Assembly (NCBI GenBank): GCA_020632715.1
Contig: JACKFA010000003.1
Coordinates: 62,001-126,000 of the forward strand
Direction of reading: 5' to 3'
DNA: 64,000 bases
Source: Deltaproteobacteria bacterium
GTDB taxonomy: Bacteria > Myxococcota_A > UBA9042 > PHBI01
Shown here: one piece after another, positions 32,624-42,600 of the stretch
How the letters are laid out: the number at the start of each line of letters is the position of its first letter
Numbering within the stretch: position 1 is the first letter of the stretch
The notes under the pieces: generated by a model
Databases searched by the model: none
What the model saw: the letters and a program-made list of their open reading frames with translations, nothing else
Told to the model about the DNA's origin: nothing
Program-made: the position numbers and the translations under genes

Positions 32624-33292
32624 GTGAACGTCATTCACAACGCGCGCGTCGCGCTCGGAGTCGGGCTCGGGCTCGCCGCGCTCGGCGTCGCCGCGTGCGG
32701 CAGCGTCAAGACGGCCGACCGCGGCGGCGAGGCGCGCGAGGCGGTCGATCCCGTGCTCGTGCAGGTCATCGACGGGAGCCCGACGACCCCCGTCGAGCTC
32801 GTGTCGCTCTCGGTGTGGGACGTGGACGTGCAGGACGAGCTCCCCGCCGCGCTCCCCGAGGACATCGTCACGTCGATGCGGGCCGCCGCCGGCTCGCTCG
32901 GGGCGAAGAGCCTCTTCATCGAGCGCGAGGACAACCCCTACCGGCGCGCGTTCTACGGGCTCGGGGCGGTGCCGGCGCCGGGCGCGACGGATCTGTTGCC
33001 CGCGTGCTCCCACGACGGCTTCGCCGAGCGCGTGCAGGACGCGCGCGCGGCGACCGAGCGCTGCCTCCGGCGCCTGCGCGAGGACCGCCCCGCGCTCCGC
33101 GCCGAGGTGACGGTCGTCTTCCAGGTCGACGCCTGGGGCGGCGTCATGCGGGCCGCGCCGAGCCTCGCGTCGAGCCGCGACGGGCTCGTCCGCGACTGCG
33201 CGCTCGAGGCCGTGTTCGACCAGGACTTCGGGGAGCCGGCGGCCCTCCGCTGCCAGGGGGAGATGACGGCGACGCTGGGCGACGCGCCGTGA
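32624..33292 (+). CDS. Lipoprotein of unknown function
   Basis: 222 residues from the GTG at 32624, chosen because GAGGAG precedes it and it gives a clean signal sequence (NARVALGVGLGLAALGVAAC, lipobox VAAC); the frame is open to 32594. The last 60 residues ('VTVVFQVDAWGGVMRAAPSLASSRDGLVRDCALEAVFDQDFGEPAAL') resemble the C-terminal module of AgmX/TonB-like myxobacterial proteins, with two conserved Cys (RDC...LRC). GTGA overlap with the dipeptidase gene downstream. Confidence 0.72.
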   Translation: MNVIHNARVALGVGLGLAALGVAACGSVKTADRGGEAREAVDPVLVQVIDGSPTTPVELVSLSVWDVDVQDELPAALPEDIVTSMRAAAGSLGAKSLFIEREDNPYRRAFYGLGAVPAPGATDLLPACSHDGFAERVQDARAATERCLRRLREDRPALRAEVTVVFQVDAWGGVMRAAPSLASSRDGLVRDCALEAVFDQDFGEPAALRCQGEMTATLGDAP

Positions 33293-34374
33293 GCGCGCTC
33301 GCGGTCGTCCCCGAGCGCGGCGTCGCCGAGGTCGCCGCCGAGCACGGCGTCTCCGAGCACGCCGTGGCCTTGCTCCGCGCGAGCGACGTCATCGATCTGC
33401 ACCTCGACACCTTCATCCCGCCGCGCCTCCCGCTCATCCGCTACGACGTCTTCAAGCGGCACGCGCGGGGCTTCCTGGGCGGCCGCTTCTTCGGGCACCT
33501 CGACCTCCCGCGGGCGCTCGAGGGCGGGCTCACGGGCGGCATGTGGTCGCTCACGACGAACCCGTTCCGGCGGCGGAAGCGGCGCTGGGTGCTGTTCCAG
33601 CGGAACCTCGCGCGGATGCGCCAGGTCATCGAGGACACCGGCGGGCGCTTCGCGTTCGCGCGGACGAAGGCCGAGTACGACGCGGCGCGCGCGCGCGGCG
33701 CCCACGCGGTCTTCCTGTCGATCCAGGGGGCGAACGCGCTCGAGGCGGCCCCCGAGGGCATCGCGTCGGTCCCCGACGACCTCGTCGTGCGCGTGACGCT
33801 CGTCCACCTCACGAACGCGGCCTACGGCGTCACGTCGAGTCCGCTCCGGCTCTGGAAGGGGAAGCGCGGGCTCACGGAGAAGGGCCGCGACCTCGTGCGG
33901 GCGTTGAACGACAAGCGCGTGTTCGTCGACCTCGCGCACGTGAACCGGCAGGGCTTCTTCGACGCGGTCGAGGTCCACGACAAGAGCCAGCCGCTCATCG
34001 CGACGCACACGGGGGTGAACGGCGTCCGGCGCGTGTGGCGGAACCTCGACGACGACCAGGTGAAGGCCATCGCCGACACCGGCGGCACCATCGGCGTCAT
34101 CTTCGCGCAGAACTTCCTCCGCAAGAAGGGCGCGCCGAACGACGCCGGGATGGTGGTCGACCACATGCAGCACGTCATCGACGTGGCCGGCGAGGACTTC
34201 GTCTCCATCGGGAGCGACTACGACGGCGCGATCGTGCCGCCGAAGGACCTGAGGAACGGCGTCCACTACTCGCGCCTCGTGCAGGCCATGCTCGACCGCG
34301 GCTTCTCCGACGCCCGCGTGCAGAAGATCCTCGGCGGGAACTTCTTGAGGACGCTCGCGCTGCTCCGTCCCTGA
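33289..34374 (+). CDS. Membrane dipeptidase (peptidase M19 family)
   Basis: 361 residues, GTG start inside the preceding stop. Metal-binding motifs of M19 zinc dipeptidases are present: 'DLHLDT' (His38, Asp40), 'DLAHVN', 'IATHTGVNGVRRVWRNL' and 'SIGSDYDG', with the family ending 'VQKILGGNFLRTLALL'. These enzymes hydrolyse dipeptides including D-amino-acid-containing ones. No signal peptide is evident, so it is probably cytoplasmic despite the family name. Last gene of the tkt run. Confidence 0.9.
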   Translation: MSALAVVPERGVAEVAAEHGVSEHAVALLRASDVIDLHLDTFIPPRLPLIRYDVFKRHARGFLGGRFFGHLDLPRALEGGLTGGMWSLTTNPFRRRKRRWVLFQRNLARMRQVIEDTGGRFAFARTKAEYDAARARGAHAVFLSIQGANALEAAPEGIASVPDDLVVRVTLVHLTNAAYGVTSSPLRLWKGKRGLTEKGRDLVRALNDKRVFVDLAHVNRQGFFDAVEVHDKSQPLIATHTGVNGVRRVWRNLDDDQVKAIADTGGTIGVIFAQNFLRKKGAPNDAGMVVDHMQHVIDVAGEDFVSIGSDYDGAIVPPKDLRNGVHYSRLVQAMLDRGFSDARVQKILGGNFLRTLALLRP

Positions 34375-34491
34375 TCCGGGCGCCGACGGCGCTCCGAGCG
34401 CGAGGCCGCGACGGGGCGACCGCCCCGGGAGCCCGGTTTGCCTCGCGCGCCGAAGTGTGGTCAACTGACCCCACATGCCCTGAGGTGTCCG

Positions 34492-36390
34492 ATGGCAGAG
34501 ATTGGTCCCGAGAAAGGCGGCCAGGCCGCGCCGAGCAACGGCTCGGGCGCGCACGCCCCTGGCGCGCCGCGCGCTGGCGTCGGCAGCGCTGGCGTGAGCG
34601 CCGAGAAGATCCTGGCGTCCGCGCCGGCCGAGCAGATCGCGGCGGCGATCGGCCAGAAGAAGCTCGACCGCGCGGCGGAGCTGCTCGAGGCGCACGGCGA
34701 GCGCCTGCTCGCGGAGGGCGAGGAGGAGCGGCTCCTCGGCTGGTTCGCCGAGATCCCCGACGCGCTCGTGAAGAAGAAGCCGCGGCTCGCCGTGACGCAG
34801 GCGTGGCTCTTCGTCTACACGGAGCGCTACCAGGCGGCCCTCGCGCGCCTCTCGGAGGCGGAGCGCGAGCTCCGGAGCCTCGAGATGGCGGGCCAGAAGT
34901 CCCATGACGACGAGGACGTCGTCGAGCTCACCCCCTTCGCCGAGCTGAAGCGCAGCATCAACGCCGTGCGCGCGCACCTCGGCTGGATGGCGGGCGATCT
35001 CTCGTCGCTCCCGGAGTCCGTCGACGAGGTCATGCTCGGCGCGTCGGGCGACCACCCCGTGTGGCGCGCGCGCGCGCTCGTGACGCTCGGCCGCTGCCGT
35101 GCCCTCGCGGGCGCGCTCGGCGACGCCGCCGAGGACATCGACGCCGCGCTCGCGTGCACGATGGTCGCGGGGCAGGCGCGGGCGCGCCTCATCGAGCTCG
35201 AGGCGCTCGTCGCGCTCGGGCAGATCCGCGAGACGCAGGGCGAGCTCGCGAAGGCCGACAAGCTCTTCGGGCAGGCGATCGAGAAGGCCGGCGACCGCCC
35301 CGAGCGCCACGAGCAGAAGGCGCTCGCGCTCCTCGGGCTCGGGCGCACGGCGCTCCTGCGGCTCGACATGGACACGGCGAGGAAGCAGCTCGAGGCGGGG
35401 CTCGGCGCGATGGGCGAGGAGCCGTCGGCGTCGGTCGGGCTCGACGGCTACGTGTCGGCCTCGACGCTCAGGCAGTGGACGGGCGATCCGCAAGGCGCGA
35501 CCGAGGCCCTGAACCGCGGGGAGCGCTTCCTGAAGGAGCACTCGCTGCGCTGGGCGGGGGAGCTCGTGTCTGTCCACCGCGCGCGGCTCGCCGTCGCGCG
35601 GCGCGACCTCGGCGGCGCCAAGCGCTGGGCGCAGCAGTTCGCGCTCCGCGGCGCGGACCGGCTCGGCCCCATCCGCGAGCTGCAGCTCGCGACGTACGGC
35701 GGGGCGCTCCTGCTCGAGGGCGACGTCGACGGCGCGGTGACGCCGCTCTCGGAGGCGCTCGCGTCGGCGAAGGCCGGCGGGCGCAAGATCCTCGCGATCG
35801 AGGCCGCGATCCAGCTCGCGTCGGCGCACACGCGCGGCGGGCGGAAGAAGGAGGCCAAGGAGGCCCTCGACGAGGCGCTCGCGCTCGCGGCGGCGACCGG
35901 TGTCGCGCTGCCGCTGTGCGTGGCCGACGGGATCGCGTCGCTCTTCGAGGCGGCGGGGCCGCCGAAGGCGCCGGGGCTCGAGGCGATCATGAAGGCCGTG
36001 CGCGACGTCGTCGCGACGTCGGCCCCCGCGGCGAGCGCGGCGGCGCCTGCGTCCGCGCCCAAGCCAGCTCCGAAGGCGGCGGCGGCGGCGAAGGCCCCGA
36101 TCGCGACGAAGCAGCCGGTCGAGGGGCCCGCGAAGGTCGCGGCGCAGCCAGAGCCCGCGGTCGAGAAGCCGACCGGCGGGATCGGGGAGGCCGCGCCGGG
36201 CTCGCAGGAGACGCCCGCGCCGCCCGCGCCGAAGTCGAAGGACGAGGGCCACGCCGAGGGGATCGGCGGCGGTGAGCCCGCGCCGCCGCCGGCGAAGGAG
36301 GAGAAGGCCGACGAGGGGGAGGGCGAGCCCGCGAAGAGCGAGGCGGCGCCAGCGCCCCCGGCGGTGGAGGCCGCGCCGGGCGAGGCCTGA
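34492..36390 (+). CDS. MalT-like TPR protein lacking ATPase and HTH domains
   Basis: 632 residues. Residues about 35-500 are TPR-like helical repeats of the MalT/LuxR-large type ('LLAEGEEERLLGWFAEIPDALVKKKPRLAVTQAWLFVYTERYQAALARLSEAE', 'HPVWRARALVTLGRCRALAGALGDA', 'LVSVHRARLAVARRDLGGAKRWA'). In MalT this region binds the inducer or partners; here neither the N-terminal NTPase nor the C-terminal DNA-binding domain is present. The last 130 residues are Ala/Pro/Glu low-complexity. It starts a three-gene run with the unknown protein at 36457 and the YciO-like protein. Confidence 0.8.
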   Translation: MAEIGPEKGGQAAPSNGSGAHAPGAPRAGVGSAGVSAEKILASAPAEQIAAAIGQKKLDRAAELLEAHGERLLAEGEEERLLGWFAEIPDALVKKKPRLAVTQAWLFVYTERYQAALARLSEAERELRSLEMAGQKSHDDEDVVELTPFAELKRSINAVRAHLGWMAGDLSSLPESVDEVMLGASGDHPVWRARALVTLGRCRALAGALGDAAEDIDAALACTMVAGQARARLIELEALVALGQIRETQGELAKADKLFGQAIEKAGDRPERHEQKALALLGLGRTALLRLDMDTARKQLEAGLGAMGEEPSASVGLDGYVSASTLRQWTGDPQGATEALNRGERFLKEHSLRWAGELVSVHRARLAVARRDLGGAKRWAQQFALRGADRLGPIRELQLATYGGALLLEGDVDGAVTPLSEALASAKAGGRKILAIEAAIQLASAHTRGGRKKEAKEALDEALALAAATGVALPLCVADGIASLFEAAGPPKAPGLEAIMKAVRDVVATSAPAASAAAPASAPKPAPKAAAAAKAPIATKQPVEGPAKVAAQPEPAVEKPTGGIGEAAPGSQETPAPPAPKSKDEGHAEGIGGGEPAPPPAKEEKADEGEGEPAKSEAAPAPPAVEAAPGEA

Positions 36391-36456
36391 GCGGGAGACG
36401 CGCGTCCGGTCCCGTGACGGGTCGCGGGGCGGGCGCGTTTGTGCGACGCTCGGGTC

Positions 36457-37356
36457 ATGAGCGTCGACGCCCCCAACGTCACCTGGGACGAGGCGGCCAT
36501 CCGCGCGTGGCTCGCCGCCTCCGATGATGAGCTGAAGGTCTACGTCAGCGAGACGCACATGTCGTACCTGACGCTGTACCTCGGCCGCGCCAACGCGCGT
36601 CACGTGCTCGGCGAGCCGCCGGACGCGGTCCTCCGCGAGCTCTGGCTCGCGGCGCGGATCTACGCCGAGCAAGGCGGCGTCTTCCTCGCGAAGTGGCCTC
36701 CCGAGCAGCTCCGGCGGCGCCGGCTGCTGCCCCTCGAGCTCGCGCTCCTCGCGGGTGATCCGAAGGTGCTCGAGCAGATCTCGCTCCTCTTCGGGCTCGA
36801 CGTCATGTCGCTCATGGCGGGGACCGAGAGCGACGACGTCCTCGCCGAGGTCGCCGGCATGACGCGCTACTTCGAGGCGCGCGGCATCGACGATCGCGGC
36901 GCGCTCGCGGGCACGCTGGCCGTCCTCTACTGGCTCGCGCTGTCGGCGGTCGCCGCGGCGGAGCTCGAGAACCTGCAGGCGGTGCGGACGGTCATCGCGC
37001 GGGTCATGAAGGACCACCCGCACCTCGCGCGGCCGCGGGAGGGCGGGCTCGGGCGCATGCTGTGGCTCGCGGACGCCGCCCTCGCGCTCGAGCACGGCGG
37101 CGAGGACCTCCTCGTCGCGGCGATCGGTCACCACCACCTGCTGCACGCGCAGGAGCTCGTGCGGCGCGCGGCGGACGAGCCGGGGGTCGCGCGCACCGGC
37201 GACGGCGCGCTCGACACGGCGATGCTCGCGATGATGACGCTCGCCGCGGCGCGCGGGCTCGACCTCGGGCCGGCGCTCGCGAAGCGGGCCGGCGAGACGG
37301 CGTTCGCGCAAGCCCTTGCGTATGCGGCGGCGCTCGGGCATACCGCGGCGCCATGA
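36457..37356 (+). CDS. Hypothetical helical protein, 299 residues
   Basis: Not recognised with confidence. The ATG at 36457 (MSVDAPNVTWDEAAIRAWL) is preferred to a GTG six codons earlier. The protein is almost entirely helical with short blocks such as 'LTLYLGRANARHVLGEPPDAVLRELWLAARIYAEQGGVFLAKWPPEQ' and 'LELALLAGDPKVLEQISLLFG', a rhythm like that of Imm49-type immunity proteins, but no toxin gene is nearby, so I do not make that call. Its stop overlaps the ATG of the YciO-like gene (ATGA). Confidence 0.7.
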   Translation: MSVDAPNVTWDEAAIRAWLAASDDELKVYVSETHMSYLTLYLGRANARHVLGEPPDAVLRELWLAARIYAEQGGVFLAKWPPEQLRRRRLLPLELALLAGDPKVLEQISLLFGLDVMSLMAGTESDDVLAEVAGMTRYFEARGIDDRGALAGTLAVLYWLALSAVAAAELENLQAVRTVIARVMKDHPHLARPREGGLGRMLWLADAALALEHGGEDLLVAAIGHHHLLHAQELVRRAADEPGVARTGDGALDTAMLAMMTLAAARGLDLGPALAKRAGETAFAQALAYAAALGHTAAP

Positions 37357-37964
37357 AAGTCATCCCGCTCGATCGCGACGTCCCCGAGATCTGGACCCTC
37401 GGTCCGGCGGTGGACGCGCTGAAGAAGGGCGAGCTCGTCATGTTCCCGACGGACTCGATCTACGCGATCGGGTGCGATCCGTTCGACGTGAGCGCGGTCG
37501 GGCGCCTGTACGCCGCGAAGGGCATGGAGCGCGGCCACCGCTGCAGCGTGATCTGCCCCGACGTGAAGCAGGTCGCGCAGGTGGCGAGCGTCATCTCGAA
37601 CGACGCCTTCCGCTTCATCCGGCGCCACCTGCCGGGGCCCTACACGCTCATCTTCAAGGCGAACCGGGATCTCCCGAACCAGGCGCTCGGCAAGCGCAAG
37701 GAGATCGGCGTCCGGATCCCCAATCACCCCGTGTCGCTCGCGCTCGTCGAGGACTGGGGGGGCCCGCTGCTCGTGACGAGCGTGCCCGGCTGGGAGGGGG
37801 GCCTCGAGATCGACCCGGTGGAGCTCGCGCAGCGCCTGCAGGTGCGGCCGTCCGTCGTGCTCGATCAGGGGCCGCTCATCGCCGAGCCGTCGACGGTCAT
37901 CGACTTCACGCTCGACCCGCCCGAGGTCGTGCGCGAGGGCAAAGGCCCCGTCGACGACCTCTGA
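37353..37964 (+). CDS. YciO/Sua5/TsaC-family protein
   Basis: 203 residues. The YrdC fold is clear: 'ALKKGELVMFPTDSIYAIGCDPFDVSAVGRLYAAKGMERGHRCSVICPDVKQVAQVASVISNDAFRFIRRHLPGPYTLIF', 'KRKEIGVRIPNHP', 'LLVTSVP' and 'PSTVIDFT'. The central segment fits the YciO branch better than TsaC/Sua5, which make threonylcarbamoyl-AMP for t6A tRNA modification. Whether this copy supplies t6A cannot be decided without knowing if another Sua5/TsaC exists in the genome. Confidence 0.9.
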   Translation: MKVIPLDRDVPEIWTLGPAVDALKKGELVMFPTDSIYAIGCDPFDVSAVGRLYAAKGMERGHRCSVICPDVKQVAQVASVISNDAFRFIRRHLPGPYTLIFKANRDLPNQALGKRKEIGVRIPNHPVSLALVEDWGGPLLVTSVPGWEGGLEIDPVELAQRLQVRPSVVLDQGPLIAEPSTVIDFTLDPPEVVREGKGPVDDL

Positions 37965-37970
37965 GCGCGG

Positions 37971-38420
37971 TCACTCGACGACGATCGTGACGTCCTGCGT
38001 GAGGAGGGCGCAGCCGTCCGCGGTGCGCGTGACCGTGACGCCGTCGACGCGCCCCGTCGCCCCGTCCGGGGCGGTGGCGACCACGTCCCACGTCCCGAGC
38101 CCCACCTGGAAGCCCCAGTACGAGCACGGCCCCACCCCGAGCGACGGCTCGAGGCCGACGACCGTCACGACCCCGCTGTCGGTGCGCTGTGCTGCGACCG
38201 TGGCGTCGCAGACGCGGGGGCCGCCCTCGCCGCGCGTGACCGTCGCGCGGATGCCCTGCGTCGCGATCGCGTCGCAGGCGGCGGGCAGCGTGTCCGAGGC
38301 GTCGCCGCCCCCGCCGTCGGTGCCGCAGCCGAGCGCCGTGGCGACGGCCATGAGCGGGAGGAGGCGCCACGCCACGGCGCGCGCGGAGGGCGAGGAGCGA
38401 GCGAGGAGCTGGGTGATCAC
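37971..38420 (-). CDS. Small lipoprotein, possible carboxypeptidase-regulatory-like beta domain
   Basis: 149 residues from a GTG with GGAG 9 bases upstream; the frame is open further upstream without a ribosome binding site. Signal sequence ends ATALGC (lipobox), then a Gly-rich linker. The body is strand-rich with four Cys ('ACDAIATQGIRATV', 'VCDATVAAQ', 'PCSYWGFQVGLGTWDVVATAPDG', 'GCALLTQDVTIVVE'). The G-T-W-D-V-V-A pattern is reminiscent of prealbumin-like CarboxypepD_reg domains. Ends 7 bp from the stop of the YciO-like gene on the other strand. Confidence 0.65.
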   Translation of the reverse strand: MITQLLARSSPSARAVAWRLLPLMAVATALGCGTDGGGGDASDTLPAACDAIATQGIRATVTRGEGGPRVCDATVAAQRTDSGVVTVVGLEPSLGVGPCSYWGFQVGLGTWDVVATAPDGATGRVDGVTVTRTADGCALLTQDVTIVVE

Positions 38421-38567
38421 GGGTGTCTCCAGGGCGGGTAGCGCGCGCGGACGTCGCAAGCGCCGTGCCACGCCGCGGGGGCGCGCGGGACGCTGCCCGC
38501 GGGCGAGGCACACGACCAGTGGGTCGACAGGTGTGAAGCGACTGAACACCAAAAGGCCGCCGCGCGC

Positions 38568-39506
38568 TCAGCGCTGCGGCCGCACCTCGAACTCGGCGCG
38601 ACCGAGGCGCGCGCCCTGCGCGTCGAGCACCTCGCAGCTCCACTCGCCCGTCCAGTCCGCGCGCGTCCGCTGACGCGACCAGGTGCGCCAGCGCGGGCTC
38701 CGGCCGACCTCGAGCTCGACCCGCGAGACGAGGCGCGTCCCGCGGCGCCACACGTGCGTGACGGTCGCGTCGGCCGCGCGGTTGTCGAAGACCGTGTAGC
38801 AGAAGAAGCGGTCCGGCATGGTGTCGAAGACGCGCGTCACCCCGAGGGCTTCGCGCTCGCCGATCTCCGTGCCCACCGCGAGCTCCGTGAGCTGGATCCC
38901 GTTGGGGCCGCGGTAGACCCGCACGCCGGGGGCGATCTCCTCGCCCGCGTCGTCCGTGTCGGGCTCGGCCGCGGCGGGCGGCTCCTCGACCGCCGGGTTC
39001 TCCCGGGCCGGGTCCTCATCGGGCGCGGCCGGCGGGTCGACGGGGAGCTCGGGGTCGGTCGCCGGCGGGTCGTCCACCGCGGGCGGCGCCGTGTCCGTCG
39101 GGCGGGCGGCGGCAGGCGCCTCGCCCGCGGGCGCCGTGACCGTGCCCGGGTCGATCACCGGCGGCGCCGTCGCGCTGCGGTCGGTCGCGCGGCGCGCGTC
39201 GTCGATGGCCGCGCGCTCGCTCGGCGTGAGCGTCGCCACGGAGCCGCCGCTCGCCCGCTCCGCGGCGAGCTCCGCGATGATCTCGGCGCGGAGCTCCTTC
39301 TTGAGCGCCGCGCGCTCCTCCGGCGTGACGGCGCCCTCGCGCGCGCCGCCCTCGCAGCCGACGAGCCCGTGGGCCACGACGCCCGCGCTCAGCGCCACCG
39401 CCATCACGACGAGCCGCGCCCGCCGCCCGCGCCCGGGCCCCCCGGCCCGAGCGAGGCCCCGCGGGCCTCGTCGCCGTCTCGTCGTCTCGCTCACCGCTCG
39501 CGCCAT
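38568..39506 (-). CDS. DUF2914-domain protein with N-terminal membrane anchor
   Basis: 312 residues from MARAVSETT, with GGAG seven bases upstream. A basic N-terminus and one hydrophobic segment (LVVMAVALSAGVVAHGLVGC) anchor it or make it a lipoprotein (VGC). A short Glu/Ala helix and a long Pro/Ala/Asp linker follow. The last 100 residues match DUF2914: 'MPDRFFCYTVFDNRAADATVTHVWRRGTRLVSRVELEVGRSPRWRTWSRQRTRADWTGEWSCEVLDAQGARLGRAEFEV'-type core (seen in segments FFCYTVFDN, VTHVWRRG, WRTWSRQR, GEWSCEVLD). Function of the domain is unknown; it faces the periplasm. Divergent from the large kinase gene. Confidence 0.8.
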   Translation of the reverse strand: MARAVSETTRRRRGPRGLARAGGPGRGRRARLVVMAVALSAGVVAHGLVGCEGGAREGAVTPEERAALKKELRAEIIAELAAERASGGSVATLTPSERAAIDDARRATDRSATAPPVIDPGTVTAPAGEAPAAARPTDTAPPAVDDPPATDPELPVDPPAAPDEDPARENPAVEEPPAAAEPDTDDAGEEIAPGVRVYRGPNGIQLTELAVGTEIGEREALGVTRVFDTMPDRFFCYTVFDNRAADATVTHVWRRGTRLVSRVELEVGRSPRWRTWSRQRTRADWTGEWSCEVLDAQGARLGRAEFEVRPQR

Positions 39507-39607
39507 GGCTTCTCCATACACGAACGAGCCGTGTTTTTCGACAGGCGCGCCACCCAACCCTAGGCTCCCAGGGTGAAGGCGTAGGAGCCGGTCGAAGGGG
39601 AGAGCGG

Positions 39608-42600
39608 ATGAGGTCGCCGGTGGACACGGGCTCGATGGACGACGCGCAGGAGAGCGCGCAGGTGGAGAGCGAGGTCGACGCGGACGTCGAGGGGCCCGGG
39701 CTCCAGATGATCTGCCCGGCCTGCAACCAGCTCTTCACCAAGGACACCTTCGTCTGCACGAGCTGCGGCTCGGGGCTCCTCGAGATCCCCGACGCGCCGC
39801 TGCTCTCGGGCTCGAGCCTCGACGATCGCTACGACGTCGACGGCGTCATCGGCACGGGCGGCATGGGCACCGTCTACCGCGCGCGCCAGCGCGGCATGGA
39901 GCGCGAGGTCGCGATCAAGGTGCTCCACGCGCACTACGCGCACGATCCGCGCGCCGTGAAGCGCTTCTTCCGCGAGGCGCAGGCCGCGAGCCGCCTCGTC
40001 CACCCGAACATCGTGACCGTCTACGACTTCGGCCGCTCCACGAAGGGGCAGCTCTACATGGTCATGGAGCTGCTCGAGGGCTGGACCCTCGGCGACATGA
40101 TCCACTACCGGGCGCCCTTCAAGCCGTCGCTCGCGATCTCGATCGCCGCCCAGATCTGCGACGCCCTCGAGGAGGCGCACAAGGGGCGCCTCGTCCACCG
40201 CGACCTCAAGCCCGACAACGTGCTGCTGACGACCGTCGAGGACGGCCTCTGGGCCAAGGTCCTCGACTTCGGCATCGCCCGCGCCATGCGCGACCCGGAC
40301 GCCGGGCTCGCCGTCGCCGAGTCGACCGTCGAGATCGCCGGCACGCCGTCGTACATGAGCCCCGAGCAGATCCTCGGGAAGGAGCCCGATCCGCGCTCCG
40401 ACCTGTACGCCCTCGGCATCATCCTCTTCGAGATGCTGACGCGGCAGCGCCCGTTCGAGGACGAGAGCTCCGTCGCCCTCTGCATGAAGCAGCTGAACGA
40501 GGTGCCGCCGAAGGTCTCCGAGCTCGCCCCGGGCGCGCGCGGCCTCGACGACATCGTCGCGGCCCTCCTCGCGAAGCGCGCCGAGGACCGCCCGCAGCAC
40601 GCCCGCGACGTGAAGAAGGCGCTCCTCGCCTGCGCCGAGGCGCGCGACGCGCTCGACGACGCCACCGACCTCGATCCGCGCCTCCCGCGCGCGCTGAGCC
40701 AGCGCACGACCCGCGCCGATGCCGCGCTCCTCATGGCGCAGCCGACGCTCGACGCGAGCGCCGCCCTCCGCGGCCAGAGCCCCGACCTCGGCGAGGTCCT
40801 CGCGCGATCGGGCGGCCTCCTCGACCCCCTCTCCGCGCTCGGCGGCCTCGAGTTCCCGGGCCGCGAGCCCGCCGCGAAGCCGGCCCTCGGGCGGCGCGGC
40901 CCGGACGCCGCGAACGACGCCCCCGCCTCGCTCGCCGGCAAGGGCAAGGCCCAGGTCGGCGCCGTCGCCCAGCTCCTCGTCGAGCACCCGAGCGTGCTCC
41001 GCGCGGGGCTCGTGCTCGCCTGGCTCCAGCGCCGCGAGCGCCGCGACGGCTGGCACGTCGTCGCCGAGGCGCAGCGCGTCGCCATCCGCGTCCCGGGCGG
41101 CGATCCGCTCGAGGCCGCGAGCGGTCTCGTGACCGCGCTCGTCGAGCTCCAGGGCCACGCCCTCCGCGAGAACGTCGCGCTCCGCGCGGGCGCCGCCGCC
41201 GTGCGCTCGGCCGAGGAGGTCCCGGCCGCCCTCGACCTCGCGCGCCGCCTCGCCGCCGGCAGCGCCCACGGCGTCGTCGCGGTGCCGATGGCGCTCGGGA
41301 GCGCCCTCGACGGCTTCGAGGTGCACCCGCAGACGGGCGTCTTCCTGCCGAACGCCGGCCAGGTCGAGGCGGGCGTCGTCCGCCCGGCCGGCGCCCGCTC
41401 CCCGGGTGGCGACGGCGCGACGCTCCTCTGGGGCCGCGGGCTCGCGCTCCGGCGCCTCGGGCAGCTCGCGGACGAGGCGACCCGCTCGGGCCCCGTCACG
41501 GGCACGGTCGTCGGCGCGCGCGGGCTCGGGCGCACGGCGCTCCTGCGCGCCTTCACGGGTGGGCGGCGCAACATCTTCCTGCGCGTCTCGCCCGGCGCCG
41601 CCATGTGGCCCGGTCACACCGCCGCGCGCCTAGTCGCCGCGTGCCTCGGCGTGCGCCCGCTCACCGGGCGCCCGGAGGACCTCGCGCAGGTCACGGCGAC
41701 CCTCGGCGGGCAGGGGAGGGAGCTCCTCGAGCTCCTGCTCGCGGACAAGGCCCTCGAGGAGCCGCCGGCCGCGCGCGCCCTCGCGAAGCTCATCGTCGAC
41801 GCCGTCGATCGCTACGCCGACGGCGGGCCCGTCGTCATCGCCCTCGACGACGCCCACTTCATCGACCGCGCGAGCCAGGAGCTCCTCGAGATGGCGCTCG
41901 AGCTCGCGGCCGGGAAGCCGTGGCTCGTCGTCGCCACCTCGCGCTGGCTCAAGCCCGGGATGTTCCTCGCGGACTCGCACCGCGTCGACCTGCGCCCGCT
42001 CTCGCTCCGCGCGTCGAACGCGATGCTCGAGGCGATGAACGTCGGCCCGCGCCAGCGCCACGCGCTCATGGCCGCCTCGCACGGGCAGCCGCTCGCGCTC
42101 GAGCTGCTCGCGCTCCAGGACCTCTCCGGGCGCCGCATGCCGTCGGGGGACATCGTCCAGAGCCTGCTCCCCGACCACCTGCGCGGCCTCGAGCCGCAGG
42201 ACGCCGACCGCGCCTGGGTCGCCGCCGTGCTCGGCGAGCCGGGGCCCGAGGATCTCGCCGTCCAGGCCGCGCGCCTCTACCTCGAGGCCGGGCTCACCGA
42301 GGACCTCGCGCGCTGGCTCGAGGAGCGCCTGCGCTTCATCGGCCCCATCGCCGAGGCCGTGGGGCGGCGCTTCATCGACGCGACGAGCGACGACGAGGCC
42401 ACGCGCCGCGCCGAGCGCTGCGAGCGCCTCGGCCTCTGGCGCCTCGCGGCCGTCGAGTACGAGGCCGCCGCCGCCGTCCTCGAGCCCGTGGCCCGCCGCG
42501 CGGGGCAGCTCCGCGCCGCGCACATGCGGGCCCGCGCCGGCGACGTCCGCGGCGCCATCGCATCCTACGACGCGTCGCTCCGCGCGGGCGCCGGGCGCTC

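Noticed and set aside
32953..37341. A 1462-codon minus-strand frame antisense to the dipeptidase and TPR genes
   Set aside because: Composition of a GC shadow, no recognisable domain; the plus-strand genes carry family motifs.
36457..37356. Imm49-type immunity protein
   Set aside because: Only a vague helical pattern; no toxin gene or secretion marker next to it.
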